Source: Cristatella mucedo (lineage: Eukaryota; Bryozoa; Phylactolaemata; Cristatellidae). From it: 64,000 bases of DNA. Location of the stretch: NCBI GenBank assembly GCA_009760855.2, contig WPIO01000335.1:17987-81986 (forward strand). The letters are read 5' to 3'. Of this stretch, positions 48,431 through 61,775 are shown piece by piece; the stretch's first letter is position 1, and every line of letters begins with the position of its first letter. A program made the position numbers and the translations under genes. The notes below the pieces were generated by a model. It saw nothing but the letters and a program-made list of their open reading frames with translations. It ran no database searches and was not told where the DNA came from.

Positions 48431-51400
48431 AGTGCGAAATGCTTGAAACAAGGTGCAGCACTCTACTGCCAGCTACCGCACGCTCCGAAGAGCAGATTTG
48501 AAGTTTCTGGATATTTTGCGATCTGCTGTGAACTCGTGCGAAATTAGTTATTCGAGTGCGAAATGCTTGAAACAAGGTGCAGCACTCTGCTGCCAGCCAG
48601 CAAACGCTTCGACATGCAGAATTGAAGTTTCTAGATATTCCGTGATCTGCTGCTAACTCGTGAGGAATTTGTTATTCGAGTGCCAATTCTCGAAACAAGC
48701 TGCAGCACTCTGGTGCCAGCTGCCGCACGCTCCGAAAAGCAGATTTAAAGTTTATAGATCTTCCACGATCTGCTGCGACATCGTGCGAAGTCTGTTATTC
48801 GAGTTCGAAATGCTTGAAACAAGGTGCAGCACTCTGCTGCCAGCCAGCGTACGCTTTGACATGCTGATTTGAAGTTGCTAGACATTCCGCGATCTGCTGC
48901 GAACTCGTGCGAAATGAGTTATTCAAGTGCGAAACGCTTAAAACGAGGTGCTGCACTCTGCTGCCAGCCAGCCCACGCTCCAACGAGCAGATTTAAAGTT
49001 TCTGGATATTACGCGATCTGCAGCGAACTTGTGCGAAATGAGTTATTTAAGTGCGAAATGCTTGAACAAGGTGCAGCACTCTGCTGCCAGCCAGCAAACG
49101 CTTCGACATGCAGATTTGAAGTTTCTAGATATTCCGTGATCTGCTGCAAACTCGTGCGAAATGAGTTATTGACTTGCGAAATGCTCAAAACAAGGTGCAG
49201 CACTCTGCTGCCCGCCAGCAGACACTCCAACGAGCAGATTTGAAGTTTCAAGATATTCCGCGATCTGCTGCGAACACGTGCGAAATGAGTTATTTGAGTG
49301 CGAAATGCTTGAAACAAGGTGCAGCACTCTACTTCGGGCTACCGCACGCTCCGAATAGCAGATTTGAAGTTTCCAGATATTCCGTGATCTGCTGCAAACT
49401 CGTGCAGAATTTGTTATTCGAGTGCCAATTCTCGAAACATGGTGCAGCACTCTGGTGCCAGCTACCTCACGCTCCGAAAGCAGATTTGAAGTTTCTGTAT
49501 ATTTCGTGATCTGCTTCAAACTCGTGCAAAATGAGTTATTCAAGTGCATAATGCTTAAAGCAAGGTGCGGCACTCTGCTGCCAGCCACCGCACGCTCCGA
49601 CGAGCAGATTTGAAGTTTCTAGATATTCCGCTATATGCTGCGAACTCGTGCGAAATGTGTTTTTCGAATCCGAAATGCTACAAACATGGTGCAGCACTCT
49701 GCTGCCAGCCAGAACACACTCCAACGAGCAGATTTGAAGTTTCTAGATATTCTGCGATCTGCTGCCAACACGTGCGAAATGAGTTATTTGAGTGCGAAAT
49801 GCTTGAAACAAGGTGCAGCACTCTACTTCCGGCTACCGCACCCTCCGAATAGCAGATTTGAAGTTTCTGGATATTCCGCTATCTGCTTCGAACTCGTGCG
49901 AAATAAGTTATTCAAGAGCGAAGTGCTTAAAACGAGGTGCAGCACTCTGCTGCCAGCCAGCTCACACTCTGACGAGCAGATTTAAAGTTTCTAAATATTC
50001 CGCGATATGCTGTGAACACGTTCGAAATGAGCTATTTGAGTGCAAAATGCTTGAACCAAGGTGCAGCACTCTACTTCCGGCTACCCCACGCTCCGAATAG
50101 CAGATTTGAAGTTTCTAGATATTCTGCGTTCCTCTGCGAACTCGTGCGAAATGAGTTATTCAAGTGCGAAATGCTTGAAACAAGATGCAGCACTCTGCTG
50201 CCAGCCAGTACACGCTCGGAGGAGCTGATTTGAAGTTTCTAGATATTCCGCGATCTGCTGGTAACACGTGCGAAATGAGTTTTTTGAGTGCGAAATGCTT
50301 GAAACAAGGTGCAGCACTCTGCTGCCAGCCAGCAAACGCTTCGACATGCAGATTTAACGTTTATAGATATTCCGTGATCTGCTGCGAACTCGTGCGGAAT
50401 TTGTTATTTGAGTGCCGAATCTCGAAACAAGGAGCAGCACTCTGGTGCCAGCTACCGCATGCTCCGAAATGCAGATTTGAAGTTTCTGAATATTTCGTGA
50501 TCTGCTTAAAACTCGTGAAAAATGAGTTATTCAAGTGCGAAATGGTTAAAGCAAAGTGCAGCACTCTGCTGCCAGCCACCGCACGCTCCGACGAGCAGAT
50601 TTAAAGTTCATAGATCTTCAGCGATCTGCTGCGAACTCGTGAGAAGTATGTTATTCGAGTGCGAAATGCTGAAAACAAGGTGCAGCACTCTGCTGCCAGC
50701 CAGCATATGCTCCGACAAGCAGATTTAAAGTTCCTAGATATTCCTCGATCTGCTGCGAACCCGTGCAAAATGAGTTCTTTGAGTGCATAATGCTTGAAAT
50801 AAGGTGCAGCACTCTACTTCCGGCAACAGCACTCTCCGAATAGCAGATTTGAAGTTTCTAGATAATCCGCTATATGCTGCAAACCCGTGCGAAATGAGTT
50901 ATTCAACTGCGAAATGCTTGCAACAAGGTGCAGCACTCTTCTTTCAGCCAGCAAACGCTTTGACATGCAGATTTGAAGTTTCTAGATGTTCAGCGTTCCG
51001 CTGCGAACAGGTGCGAAATGAGTTATTTAAGTGCGAAATGCTTGAAACAAGGTGCAGCACTCTACAGCCAGCTACCGCTCGCTGCTATGAGCAGATTTAA
51101 AGTTTCTGGATATTCCGCGATTAGCTGCGAACTGGTGGAAAATGAGTTATTCAAGTGCGAAATGTTTAAAGCAAGGTGCAGCAGTCACCTGCCAGCCAGC
51201 ACACGTTCGACAAGCAGATTTGAAGTTTCTAGATATTCCGCTATATGCTGCAAACTCGTGCGAAGTGAGTTATTGAATTGCGAAATGCTTAAAACAAGGT
51301 GCAGCACTCTGCTGCCCGCCAGCACACACTCCAAAGAGAAGATTAGAAGTTTCTAGATATTCCGCGATCTGCTGCGAACTCGTGCGAAATGAGTTTTTCA

Positions 51401-52150
51401 CTTGCGAAATGCTCAAACCAAGTTGCAGCACTCTGCTGCCCGCCAGCAGACACTCCAACGAGCAGATTTGAAGTTTCTAGATATTCCGCGATCTGCTGCG
51501 AACACGTGCAAAATGAGTTTTTTCAACTGCGAAATGCTTAAAACAAGGTGTAGCACTCTGCTGCCAGCTAATTAACGCTCCGAAAAGCTTTTGAAGTTTC
51601 TGTATATTTCGTGATCTGCTTTAAACTCGTGCAAAATGAGTTATTCAAGTGCGAAATGCTTCAAGCAAGGTGCAGCAATCTGCTGCCAGCCAGCAAACGC
51701 TTCGACATGCAGATTTGAAGTTTCTAGATATTCCGCGATTTGCTGCGAACTCGTGCAAAATGAGTTATTCCAGTCCGAAATGCTTAAAGCAAGGTGCAGC
51801 ACTCTGCTCCCAGCTAGTAAATGCTTCGACATGCAGATTTGAAGTTTCTAGATGTTCAGCGTTCCGCTGCGAACTCGTGCGAAATAAGTTATTGAAGTGC
51901 GAACTGCTTGAAACGGGTTGCAGCACTCTGCTGCCAGCCAGCCCACTCTCCAACGAGCAGATTTAAGGTTTCTAGATATTCCGCGATCTGCTGCGAACAG
52001 GTGCAAAATGTGTTATTCAACTGCGAAATGCTTGAAACAAGGTGCAGCAATCTGCTACCAGCCAGTACACGCTACGAGGAGCACATTTGAAGTTTCTAGA
52101 TTTTTCGCGATCTGCTGCGAATACGTGTGAAATAAGTTATTTGAGTGCGA
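48431..52150 (+). repeat. 31-monomer block, copy 2 (30 monomers)
   Basis: Matches copy 1 at 3,836 bp up to about 50.96 kb and then at 3,712-3,713 bp, because exactly one monomer (the TTAACTGTGCAATGC unit at about 47.15-47.27 kb in copy 1) is missing. The match ends near 52,150, where CTTGAAACAGGTG replaces CTTGAAACAAGGTG and the array returns to the 41.1-kb type. Confidence 0.88.
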
Positions 52151-54230
52151 AATGCTTGAAACAGGTGCAGCACTCTACAGCCAGCTACAGCACGCTCGGA
52201 AGAGCAGATTTGAAGTTTCTGGATATTCCACGATCTGCTGCGAACTCGTGCGAAATTAGTTATTCAAGTGCGAAACGCTCGAAACAAGGTGCAGCACTCT
52301 GCTGCCAGCTAGCAAACGCTTCGACATGCAGATTTGAAGTTTCTAGATATTCCGCTATATGCTGCAAACCTGTGCGAAATGAGTTATTCAACTGCGAAAT
52401 ACTTGCAACAAAGTGCAGCACTCTTCTTTCAGCCAGCAAAACGCTTTGACATGCAGATTTGAAGTTTCTAGATGTTCAGCGATCCGCTGCGAACAGGTGC
52501 AAAATGAGTTATTTAACTGTGCAATGCTTGCAACAAGGTGCAGCACTCTTCTTTGAGCCAGCAAACGCTTTGTCATGCAGATTTGAAGTTTCTAGATGTT
52601 CAGCGATCCGCTGCGAACAGGTGCGAAATGAGTTATTTAAGTGCGAAATGCTTGAAACAAGGTGCAGCACTCTACAGCCAGCTACCGCTCGCTGCTATGA
52701 GCAGATTTGAAGTTTCTGGATATTCCGCGATTAGCTGCGAACTAGTGCAAAATGAGTTATTCAAGTGCGAAATGTTTTAAAGCAAGGTGCAGCAGTCACC
52801 TGCCAGCCAGCACACGTTCGACAAGCAGATTTAAAGTTTCTAGATATTCCGCTATATGCTGCAAACTCGTGCTAAGTGAGTTATTGAATTGCGAAATGCT
52901 TAAAACAAGGTGCAGCACTCTGCTGCCCGCCAGCACACACTCCAAAGAGAAGATTAGAAGTTTCTAGATATTCCGCGATCTGCTGCGAACTCGTGCGAAA
53001 TGAGTTTTTCACTTGCGAAATGCTCAAACCAAGTTGCAGCACTCTGCTGCCCGCCAGCAGACACTCCAACGAGCAGATTTGAAGTTTCTAGATATTCCGC
53101 GATCTGCTGGGAACACGTGCGAAATGAGTTTTTTGAGGTCGAAATGCTTAAAACAAGGTGCAGCCTTCTGCTGCCAGCCAGCAAACGCTTCGACATGCAG
53201 ATTTAACGTTTATAGATATTCCGTGATCTGCTGCGAACTCGTGCGGAATTTGTTATTTGAGTGCCGAATCTCGAAACGAGGAGCAGCACTCTGGTGCCAG
53301 CAACCGCATGCTCCAAAAAGCAGATTTGAAGTTTCTGAATATTTCGTGATCTGCTTAAAACTCGTGAAAAATGAGTTATTCAAGTGCGAAATGCTTAAAG
53401 CAAGGTGCAGCACTCTGCTGCCAGCCACCGCACGCTCCGACGAGCAGATTTAAAGTTCATAGATCTTCCGCGATCTGCTGCGAACTCGTGAGAAGTATGT
53501 TATTCGAGTGCGAAATGCTGAAAACAAGGTGCAGTGCTCTGCTGCCAGCCAGCATACGCTCCGACAAGCAGATTTAAAGTTTCTAGATATTCCTCGATCT
53601 GCTGCGAACCCGTGCAAAATAAGTTATTTGAGTGGGTAATGCTTGAAACAAGGTGCAGCACTCTATTTCCGGCTACCGCACTCTCCGAATAGCAGATTTG
53701 AAGTTTCTGGATATTCCGCGATTTGCTGCGAACAGGTGCAAAATGAGTTATTCAACTGCGAAATGCTTAAAACAAGGTGCAGCAATCTGCTACCAGCCAG
53801 TACACGCTCCAAGGAGCAGATTTGAAGTTTCTAGATATTTCGCGATCTCCTGCGAATACGTGCGAAATGAGTTATTTGAGTGCGAAATGCTTGAAACAAA
53901 GTGCAGCACTCTAGTGCGAGCTGCCGCACGCTCGGATGAGCAGATTTGAAGTTTCTGGATATTCCACGATTTGCTGCGAACTCGCGCGAAATTAGTTATT
54001 CAATTGCGAAATGCTTGAAACAAGGTGCAGCACTCTGCTGCCAGCCAGTACACGCTCGGAGGAGCTGATTTGAAGTTTCTAGATATTCCGCGATCTGTTG
54101 CGAGCACTGTGCAAAATGAGTTATTAAACTGCGAAAGGCTTAAAACAAGGTGCAGCAATCTGCTTCCAGCTTGTACACGCTCGGAGGAGCTGATTTGAAG
54201 TTTCTAGATATTCCGCGATCTGCTGGGAAT
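52151..54230 (+). repeat. Copy of the 41.1-43.1 kb block
   Basis: Follows 41.1-42.65 kb at an offset of 11,039-11,050 bp, and then 42.8-43.1 kb after losing one monomer. It ends with CTTGTACACGCTCGGAGGAG monomers. It shares GCTGCCGCACGCTCGGATGAG near 53,921 and GAACTCGCGCGAAATTAG near 53,979 with the later copy at 61.5-61.6 kb. Confidence 0.78.
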
Positions 54231-56545
54231 ACATGCGAAATGAGTTATTTGAGTGCGAAATGCTTGAAACAAGGTGCAGCACTCTACTGCCAGCTACCGC
54301 ACGCTCCGAAGAGCAGATTTGAAGTTTCTGGATATTTTGCGATCTGCTGTGAACTCGTGCGAAATTAGTTATTCGAGTGCGAAATGCTTGAAACAAGGTG
54401 CAGCACTCTGCTGCCAGCCAGCAAACGCTTCGACATGCAGATTTGAAGTTTCTAGATATTCCGTGATCTGCTGCTAACTCGTGAGGAATTTGTTATTCGA
54501 GTGCCAATTCTCGAAACAAGCTGCAGCACTCTGGTGCCAGCTGCCGCACGCTCCGAAAAGCAGATTTAAAGTTTATAGATCTTCCACGATCTGCTGCGAC
54601 ATCGTGCGAAGTCTGTTATTCGAGTTTGAAATGCTTGAAACAAGGTGCAGCACTCTGCTGCCAGCCAGCGTACGCTTTGACATGCTGATTTGAAGTTGCT
54701 AGACATTCCGCGATCTGCTGCGAACTCGTGCGAAATGAGTTATTCAAGTGCGAAATGCTTAAAACGAGGTGCAGCACTCTGCTGCCAGCCAGCCCACGCT
54801 CCAACGAGCAGATTTAAAGTTTCTGGATATTACGCGATCTGCAGCGAACTTGTGCGAAATGAGTTATTTAAGTGCGAAATGCTTGAACAAGATGCAGCAC
54901 TCTGCTGCCAGCCAGCAAACGCTTCGACATGCAGATTTGAAGTTTCTAGATATTCCGTGATCTGCTGCAGACTCGTGCGAAATGAGTTATTGACTTGCGA
55001 AATGCTCAAAACAAGGTGCAGCACTCTGCTGCCCGCCAGCAGACACTCCAACGAGCAGATTTGAAGTTTCAAGATATTCCGCGATCTGCTGCGAACACGT
55101 GCGAAATGAGTTATTTGAGTGCGAAATGCTTGAAACAAGGTGCAGCACTCTACTTCGGGCTACCGCACGCTCCGAATAGCAGATTTGAAGTTTCCAGATA
55201 TTCCGTGATCTGCTGCAAACTCGTGCGGAATTTGTTATTCGAGTGCCAATTCTCGAAACATGGTGCAGCACTCTGGTGCCAGCTACCTCACGCTCCGAAA
55301 GCAGATTTGAAGTTTCTGTATATTTCGTGATCTGCTTCAAACTCGTGCAAAATGAGTTATTCAAGTGCATAATGCTTAAAGCCAGGTGCAGCACTCTGCT
55401 GCCAGCCACCGCACGCTCCGACGAGCAGATTTGAAGTTTCTAGATATTCCGCTATATGCTGCGAACTCGTGCGAAATGAGTTTTTCGAGTGCGAAATGCT
55501 ACAAACATGGTGCAGCACTCTGCTGCCAGCCAGAACACACTCCAACGAGCAGATTTGAAGTTTCTAGATATTCTGCGATCTGCTGCCAACACGTGCGAAA
55601 TGAGTTATTTAAGTGCGAAATGCTTGAAACAAGGTGCAGCACTCTACTTCCGGGGATATTCCGCTATCTGCTTCGAACTCGTGCGAAATAAGTTATTCAA
55701 GAGCGAAGTGCTTAAAACGAGGTGCAGCACTCTGCTGCCAGCCAGCTCACACTCCGACGAGCAGATTTAAAGTTTCTAAATATTCCGCGATATGCTGTGA
55801 ACACGTTCGAAATGAGCTATTTGAGTGCAAAATGCTTGAACCAAGGTGCAGCACTCTACTTCCGGCTACCGCACGCTCCGAATAGCAGATTTGAAGTTTC
55901 TAGATATTCTGCGTTCCTCTGCGAACTCGTGCGAAATGAGTTATTCAAGTGCGAAATGCTTGAAACAAGATGCAGCACTCTGCTGCCAGCCAGTACACGC
56001 TCGGAGGAGCTGATTTGAAGTTTCTAGATATTCAGCGATCTGCTGGTAACACGTGCGAAATGAGTTTTTTGAGTGCGAAATGCTTGAAACAAGGGTGCAG
56101 CACTCTGCTGCCAGCCAGCAAACGCTTCGACATGCAGATTTGAAGTCTCTACATATTCCGTGATCTGCTGCGAAACTCGTGCGGAATTTGTTATTTGAGT
56201 GCCGAATCTCGAAACAAGGAGCAGCACTCTGGTGCCAGCTACCGCATGCTCCGAAATGCAGATTTGAAGTTTCTGAAAATTTCGTGATCTGCTTAAAACT
56301 CGTTAAAAATGAGTTATTCAAGTGCGAAATGCTTAAAGCAAAGTGCAGCACTCTGCTGCCAGCCACCGCACGCTCCGACGAGCAGATTTAAAGTTCATAG
56401 ATCTTCAGCGATCTGCTGCGAACTCGTGAGAAGTAAGTTATTCGAGTGCGAAATGCTGAAAACAAGGTGCAGCACTCTGCTGCCAGCCAGCATATGCTCC
56501 GACAAGCAGATTTAAAGTTCCTAGATATTCCTCGATCTGCTGCGA
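54231..56545 (+). repeat. 31-monomer block, copy 3 (truncated)
   Basis: Matches copy 2 at an offset of 5,821 bp from 54.27 to 55.65 kb, then about 5,786 bp after a 36-bp deletion in the unit pair 55,552-55,763 (212 instead of 248 bp; CTTCCGG joined to GGATATTCCGC). It stops at 56,545-56,575, where GAACCCGTGCAAAATGAG continues as TTATTCCAGTCCG. Eight monomers (about 50.76-51.76 kb in copy 2) are missing at that join. Confidence 0.83.
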
Positions 56546-58380
56546 ACCCGTGCAAAATGAGTTATTCCAGTCCGAAATGCTTAAAGCAAGGTGCAGCACT
56601 CTGCTCCCAGCTAGTAAATGCTTCGACATGCAGATTTGAAGTTTCTAGATGTTCAGCGTTCCGCTGCGAACTCGTGCGAAATAAGTTATTAAAGTGCGAA
56701 CTGCTTGAAACGGGTTGCAGCACTCTGCTGCCAGCCAGCCCACGCTCCAACGAGCAGATTTAAGGTTTCTAGATATTCCGCGATCTGCTGCGAACAGGTG
56801 CAAAATGTGTTATTCAACTGCGAAATGCCTTGAAACAAGGTGCAGCAATCTGCTACCAGCCAGTACACGCTACGAGGAGCACATTTGAAGTTTCTAGATT
56901 TTTCGCGATCTGCTGCGAATACGTGTGAAATAAGTTATTTGAGTGCGAAATGCTTGAAAACAGGTGCAGCACTCTACTGCCAGCTACAGCACGCTCGGAA
57001 GAGCAGATTTGAAGTTTCTGGATATTCCACGATCTGCTGCGAACTCGTGCGAAATTAGTTATTCAAGTGCGAAACGCTTGAAACAAGGTGCAGCACTCTG
57101 ATGCCAGCCAGCAAACGCTTCGACATGCAGATTTGAAGTTTCTAGATATTCCGCTATATGCTGCTAACCTGTGCGAAATGAGTTATTCAACTGCGAAATG
57201 CTTGCAACAAAGTGCAGCACTCTTCTTTCAGCCAGCAAACGCTTTGACATGCAGATTTGAAGTTTCTAGATGTTCAGCGATCCGCTGCGAACGGGTGCAA
57301 AATGAGTTATTTAACTGTGCAATGCTTGCAACAAGGTGCAGCACTCTTCTTTGAGCCAGCAAACGCTTTGTCATGCAGATTTGAAGTTTCTAGATGTTCA
57401 GCGATCCGCTTGCGAACAGGTGCGAAATGAGTTATTTAAGTGCGAAATGCTTGAAACAAGGTGCAGCACTCTACAGCCAGCTACCGCTCGCTGCTATGAG
57501 CAGATTTGAAGTTTCTGGATATTCCGCGATTAGCTGCGAACTAGTGCAAAATGAGTTATTCAAGTGCGAAATGTTTAAAGCAAGGTGCAGCAGTCACCTG
57601 CCAGCCAGCACACGTTCGACAAGCAGATTTAAAGTTTCTAGATATTCCGCTATATGCTGCAAACTCGTGCGAAGTGAGTTATTAAATTGCGAAATGCTTA
57701 AAACAAGGTGCAGCACTCTGCTGCCCGCCAGCACACACTCCAAAGAGAAGATTGGAAGTTTCTAGATATTCTGCGATCTGCTGCGAACTCGTGCGAAATT
57801 AGTTTTTTTGAGGTCGAAATGCTTAAAACAAGGTGCAGCCTTCTGCTGCCAGCCAGCAAACGCTTCGACATGCAGATTTAACGTTTATAGATATTCCGTG
57901 ATCTGCTGCAAACTCGTGCGGAATTTGTTATTTGAGTGCCGAATCTCGAAACGAGGAGCAGCACTCTGGTGCCAGCACCGCATGCTCCAAAAAGCAGATT
58001 TGAAGTTTCTGAATATTTCGTGATCTGCTTAAAAACACGTGGGAAATGAGTTATTCAAGTGCGAAATGCTTGAAGCAAAGTGCAGCACTCTACTGCCAGC
58101 CTGCACACGCTCCGACGAGCAGATTAAAGTTCATAGATCTTCCGCGATCTGCTGCGAAACTCGTGAGAAGTATGTTATTTGAGTGCGAAATGCTGAAAAC
58201 AAGGTGCAGTGCTCTGCTGCCAGCCAGCATACGCTCCGACAAGCAGATTTAAAGTTTCTAGATATTCCTCGATCTGCTGCGAACCCGTGCAAAATAAGTT
58301 ATTTGAGTGCGTAATGCTTGAAACAAGGTGCAGCACTCTACTTCCGGCTACCTCACTCTCCGAATAGCAGATTTGAAGTT
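56546..58380 (+). repeat. Block end of the 7.6-kb unit, with further losses
   Basis: Follows 51.76-53.6 kb (offset about 4.80 kb, then about 4.67 kb after one monomer is lost near 57.80 kb, where AATTAGTTTTTTTGAGGTCG bridges two units). Small insertions become frequent: ATGCCTTG at 56,825, CGCTTGCGAAC at 57,406, GCGAAACTCG at 58,154. Near 58,380 the sequence switches from the 53.7-kb type to the 47.0/50.8-kb type (CTAGATAATCCGC), marking the start of the next 7.6-kb copy. Confidence 0.75.
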
Positions 58381-61300
58381 TCTAGATAATCCGCTATATG
58401 CTGCAAACCCGTGCGAAATGAATTATTCAACTGCGAAATGCTTGCAACAAGGTGCAGCACTCTTCTTTCAGCCAGCCAAACGCTTTTTGACATGCAGATT
58501 TGAAGTTTCTAGATGTTCAGCGATCCGCTGCGAACAGGTGCACAATGAGTTATTTTAACTGTGCAATGCTTGCAACAAGGTGCAGGCAGCACTCTTCTTT
58601 CAGCCAGCAAACGCTTTGACATGCAGATTTGAAGTTTCTAGATGTTCAGCGTTCCGCTGCGAACAGGTGCGAAATGAGTTATTTAAGTGCGAAATGCTTG
58701 AAACAAGGTGCAGCACTCTACAGCCAGCTTACCGCTCGCTGCTATGAGGCAGATTTAAAGTTTCTGATATTCCCGCGATTAGCTGCCGAACTGGTGGAAA
58801 ATGAGTTATTCAAGTGCGAAATGTTTAAAGCAAGGTGCAGCAGTCACCTGCCAGCCAGCACACGTTCGACAAGCAGATTTGAAGTTTCTAGATATTCCGC
58901 TATATGCTGCAAACTCGTGCGAAGTGAGTTATTGAATTGCGAAATGCTTAAAACAAGGTGCAGCACTCTGCTGCCCGCCAGCACACACTCCGACGAGAAG
59001 ATTAGAAGTTTCTAGATATTCCGCGATCTGCTGCGAACTCGTGCGAAATGAGTTATTTACGTTCGAAATGCATGAAACATTGTGCAGCACTCTGCTGCCC
59101 GCCAGCAGACACTCCAACGAGCAGATTTGAAGTTTCTAGATATTCCGCGATCTGCTGCGAACACGTGCAAAATGAGTTTTTCAACTGCGAAAATGCTTAA
59201 AACAAGGTGTAGCACTCTGCTGCCAGCTATTTAACGCTCCGAAAAGCTTTTGAAGTTTCTGTATATTTCGTGATCTGCTTTAAACTCGTGCAAAATGAGT
59301 TATTCAAGTGCGAAATGCTTAAAGCAAGGTGCAGCAATCTGCTGCCAGCCAGCAAACGCTTCGACATGCAGATTTGAAGTTTCTAGATATTCCGCGATTT
59401 GCTGCGAACTCGTGCAAAATGAGTTATTCCAGTCCGAAATGCTTAAAGCAAGGTGCAGCACTCTGCTCCTAACTCGTGCGAAATAAGTTATTGAAGTGCG
59501 AATTGCTTGAAACGGTTGCAGCCACGACACTCTGCTGCCAGCCAGCCCACTCTCCAACGAGCAGATTTAAGGTTTCTAGATATTCCGCGATCTGCTGCGA
59601 ACAGGTGCAAAATGTGTTATTCAACTGCGAAATGCTTGAAACAAGGTGCAGCAATCTGCTACCAGCCAGTACACGCTACGAGGAGCACATTTGAAGTTTC
59701 TAGATTTTTCGCGATCTGCTGCGAATACGTGTGAAATAAGTTATTTGAGTGCGAAATGCTTGAAACAGGTGCAGCACTCTACAGCCAGCTACAGCACGCT
59801 CGGAAGAGCAGATTTGAAGTTTCTGGATATTCCACGATCTGCTGCGAACTCGTGCGAAATTAGTTATTCAAGTGCGAAACGCTCGAAACAAGGTGCAGCA
59901 CTCTGCTGCCAGCTAGCAAACGCTTCGACATGCAGATTTGAAGTTTCTAGATATTCCGCTATATGCTGCAAACCTGTGCGAAATGAGTTATTCAACTGCG
60001 AAATACTTGCAACAAAGTGCAGCACTCTTCTTTCAGCCAGCAAACGCTTTGACATGCAGATTTGAAGTTTCTAGATGTTCAGCGATCCGCTGCGAACAGG
60101 TGCAAAATGAGTTATTTAACTGTGCAATGCTTGCAACAAGGTGCAGCACTCTTCTTTGAGCCAGCAAACGCTTTGTCATGCAGATTGAAGTTTCTAGATG
60201 TTCAGCGATCCGCTGCGAACAGGTGCGAAATGAGTTATTTAAGTGCGAAATGCTTGAAACAAGTGTGCAGCACTCTACTACAGCCAGCTACCGCTCGCTG
60301 CTATGAGCAGATTTGAAGTTTCTGGATATTCCGCGATTAGCTGCGAAACTAGTGTGCAAAATGAGTTATTCAAGTGCGAAATGTTTAAAGCAAGGTGCAG
60401 CAGTCACCTGCCAGCCAGCACACGTTCGACAAGCAGATTTAAAGTTCTAGATATTCCGCTATATGCTGCAAACTCGTGCGAAGTGAGTTATTGAATTGCG
60501 AAATGCTTAAAACAAGGTGCAGCACTCTGCTGCCCGCCAGCACACACTCCAAAGAGAAGATTAGAAGTTTCTAGATATTCCGCGATCTGCTGCGAACTCG
60601 TGCGAAATGAGTTTTTCACTTGCGAAATGCTCAAACCAGGTTGCAGCATTGTGCTGCCCGCCAGCAGTCACTCCAAACGAGCAGTTTTGAAGTTTCTAGA
60701 TATTCCGCGATCTGCTGGGGAACACGTGCGAAATGAGTTTTTTGAGGTCGAAATGCTTAAAACAGGTGCAGCCTTCTGCTGCCAGCCAGCAAACGCTTCG
60801 ACATGCAGATTTAACGTTTATAGATATTCCGTGATCTGCTGCGAACTCGTGCGGAATTTGTTATTTTGAGGTGCCGAATCTCGAAACGAGGAGCAGCACT
60901 CTGGTGCCAGCAACCGCATGCTCCAAAAAGCAGATTTGAAGTTTCTGAATATTTCGTGATCTGCTTAAAACTCGTGAAAAATGAGTTATTCAAGTGCGAA
61001 ATGCTTAAAGCAAGGTGCAGCACTCTGCTGCCAGCCACCGCACGCTCCGACGAGCAGATTTAAAGTTTCATAGATCTTCCGCGATCTGCTGCGAACTCGT
61101 GAGAAGTATGTTATTCGAGTGCGAAATGCTGAAAACAAGGTGCAGTGCTCTGCTGCCAGCCAGCATACGCTCCGACAAGCAGATTTAAAGTTTCTAGATA
61201 TTCCTCGATCTGCTGCGAACCCGTGCAAAATAAGTTATTTGAGTGGGTAATGCTTGAAACAAGGTGCAGCACTCTACTTCCGGCTACCTCACTCTCCGAA

Positions 61301-61775
61301 TAGCAGATTTGAAGTTCTGGATATTCCGCGATTTGCTGCGAACAGGTGCAAAATGAGTTATTCAACTGCGAAATGCTTAAAACAAGGTGCAGCAATCTGC
61401 TACCAGCCAGTACACGCTCCAAGGAGCAGATTTGAAGTTTCTAGATATTTCGCGATCTCCTGCGAATACGTGCGAAATGAGTTATTTGAGTGCGAAATGC
61501 TTGAAACAAAGTGCAGCACTCTAGTGCGAGCTGCCGCACCGCTCGGATGAGCAGATTTGAAGTTTCTGGATATTCCACGATTTGCTGCGAACTCGCGCGA
61601 AATTAGTTATTCAATTGCGAAATGCTTGAAACAAGGTGCAGCACTCTGCTGCCAGCCAGTACACGCTCGGAGGAGCTGATTTGAAGTTTCTAGATATTCC
61701 GCGATCTGCTGCGAGCACTGTGCAAAATGAGTTATTAAACTGCGAAATGCTTGAAACAAGGTGCAGCAATCTGCT
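58381..61775 (+). repeat. Second copy of the 7.6-kb block, readable part
   Basis: Follows 50.85-54.1 kb at offsets of 7,656-7,659 bp (58.6-59.4 kb) and 7,600-7,611 bp (59.6-61.7 kb). One monomer that 50.8 kb lacks but 47.15 kb has is present here near 58.55 kb. One- to four-base insertions are scattered, such as AGCCAAACGCTTTTTGAC at 58,476, GCAGGCAGCACTC at 58,582 and TATTCCCGCG at 58,771. All landmarks are still recognisable. Confidence 0.8.
59371..59563 (+). repeat. 193-bp composite of two monomers
   Basis: The interval is 248 bp in the copy at 51,712-51,959. Here CTGCTCC is joined to TAACTCGTGCGAAATAAG, removing most of the CAGCTAGTAAATG half, and an extra GCCACGACAC sits before the CTCTGCTGCC of the second unit. 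A deletion and an insertion lie within 60 bp, unlike the simple losses elsewhere. Confidence 0.8.
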
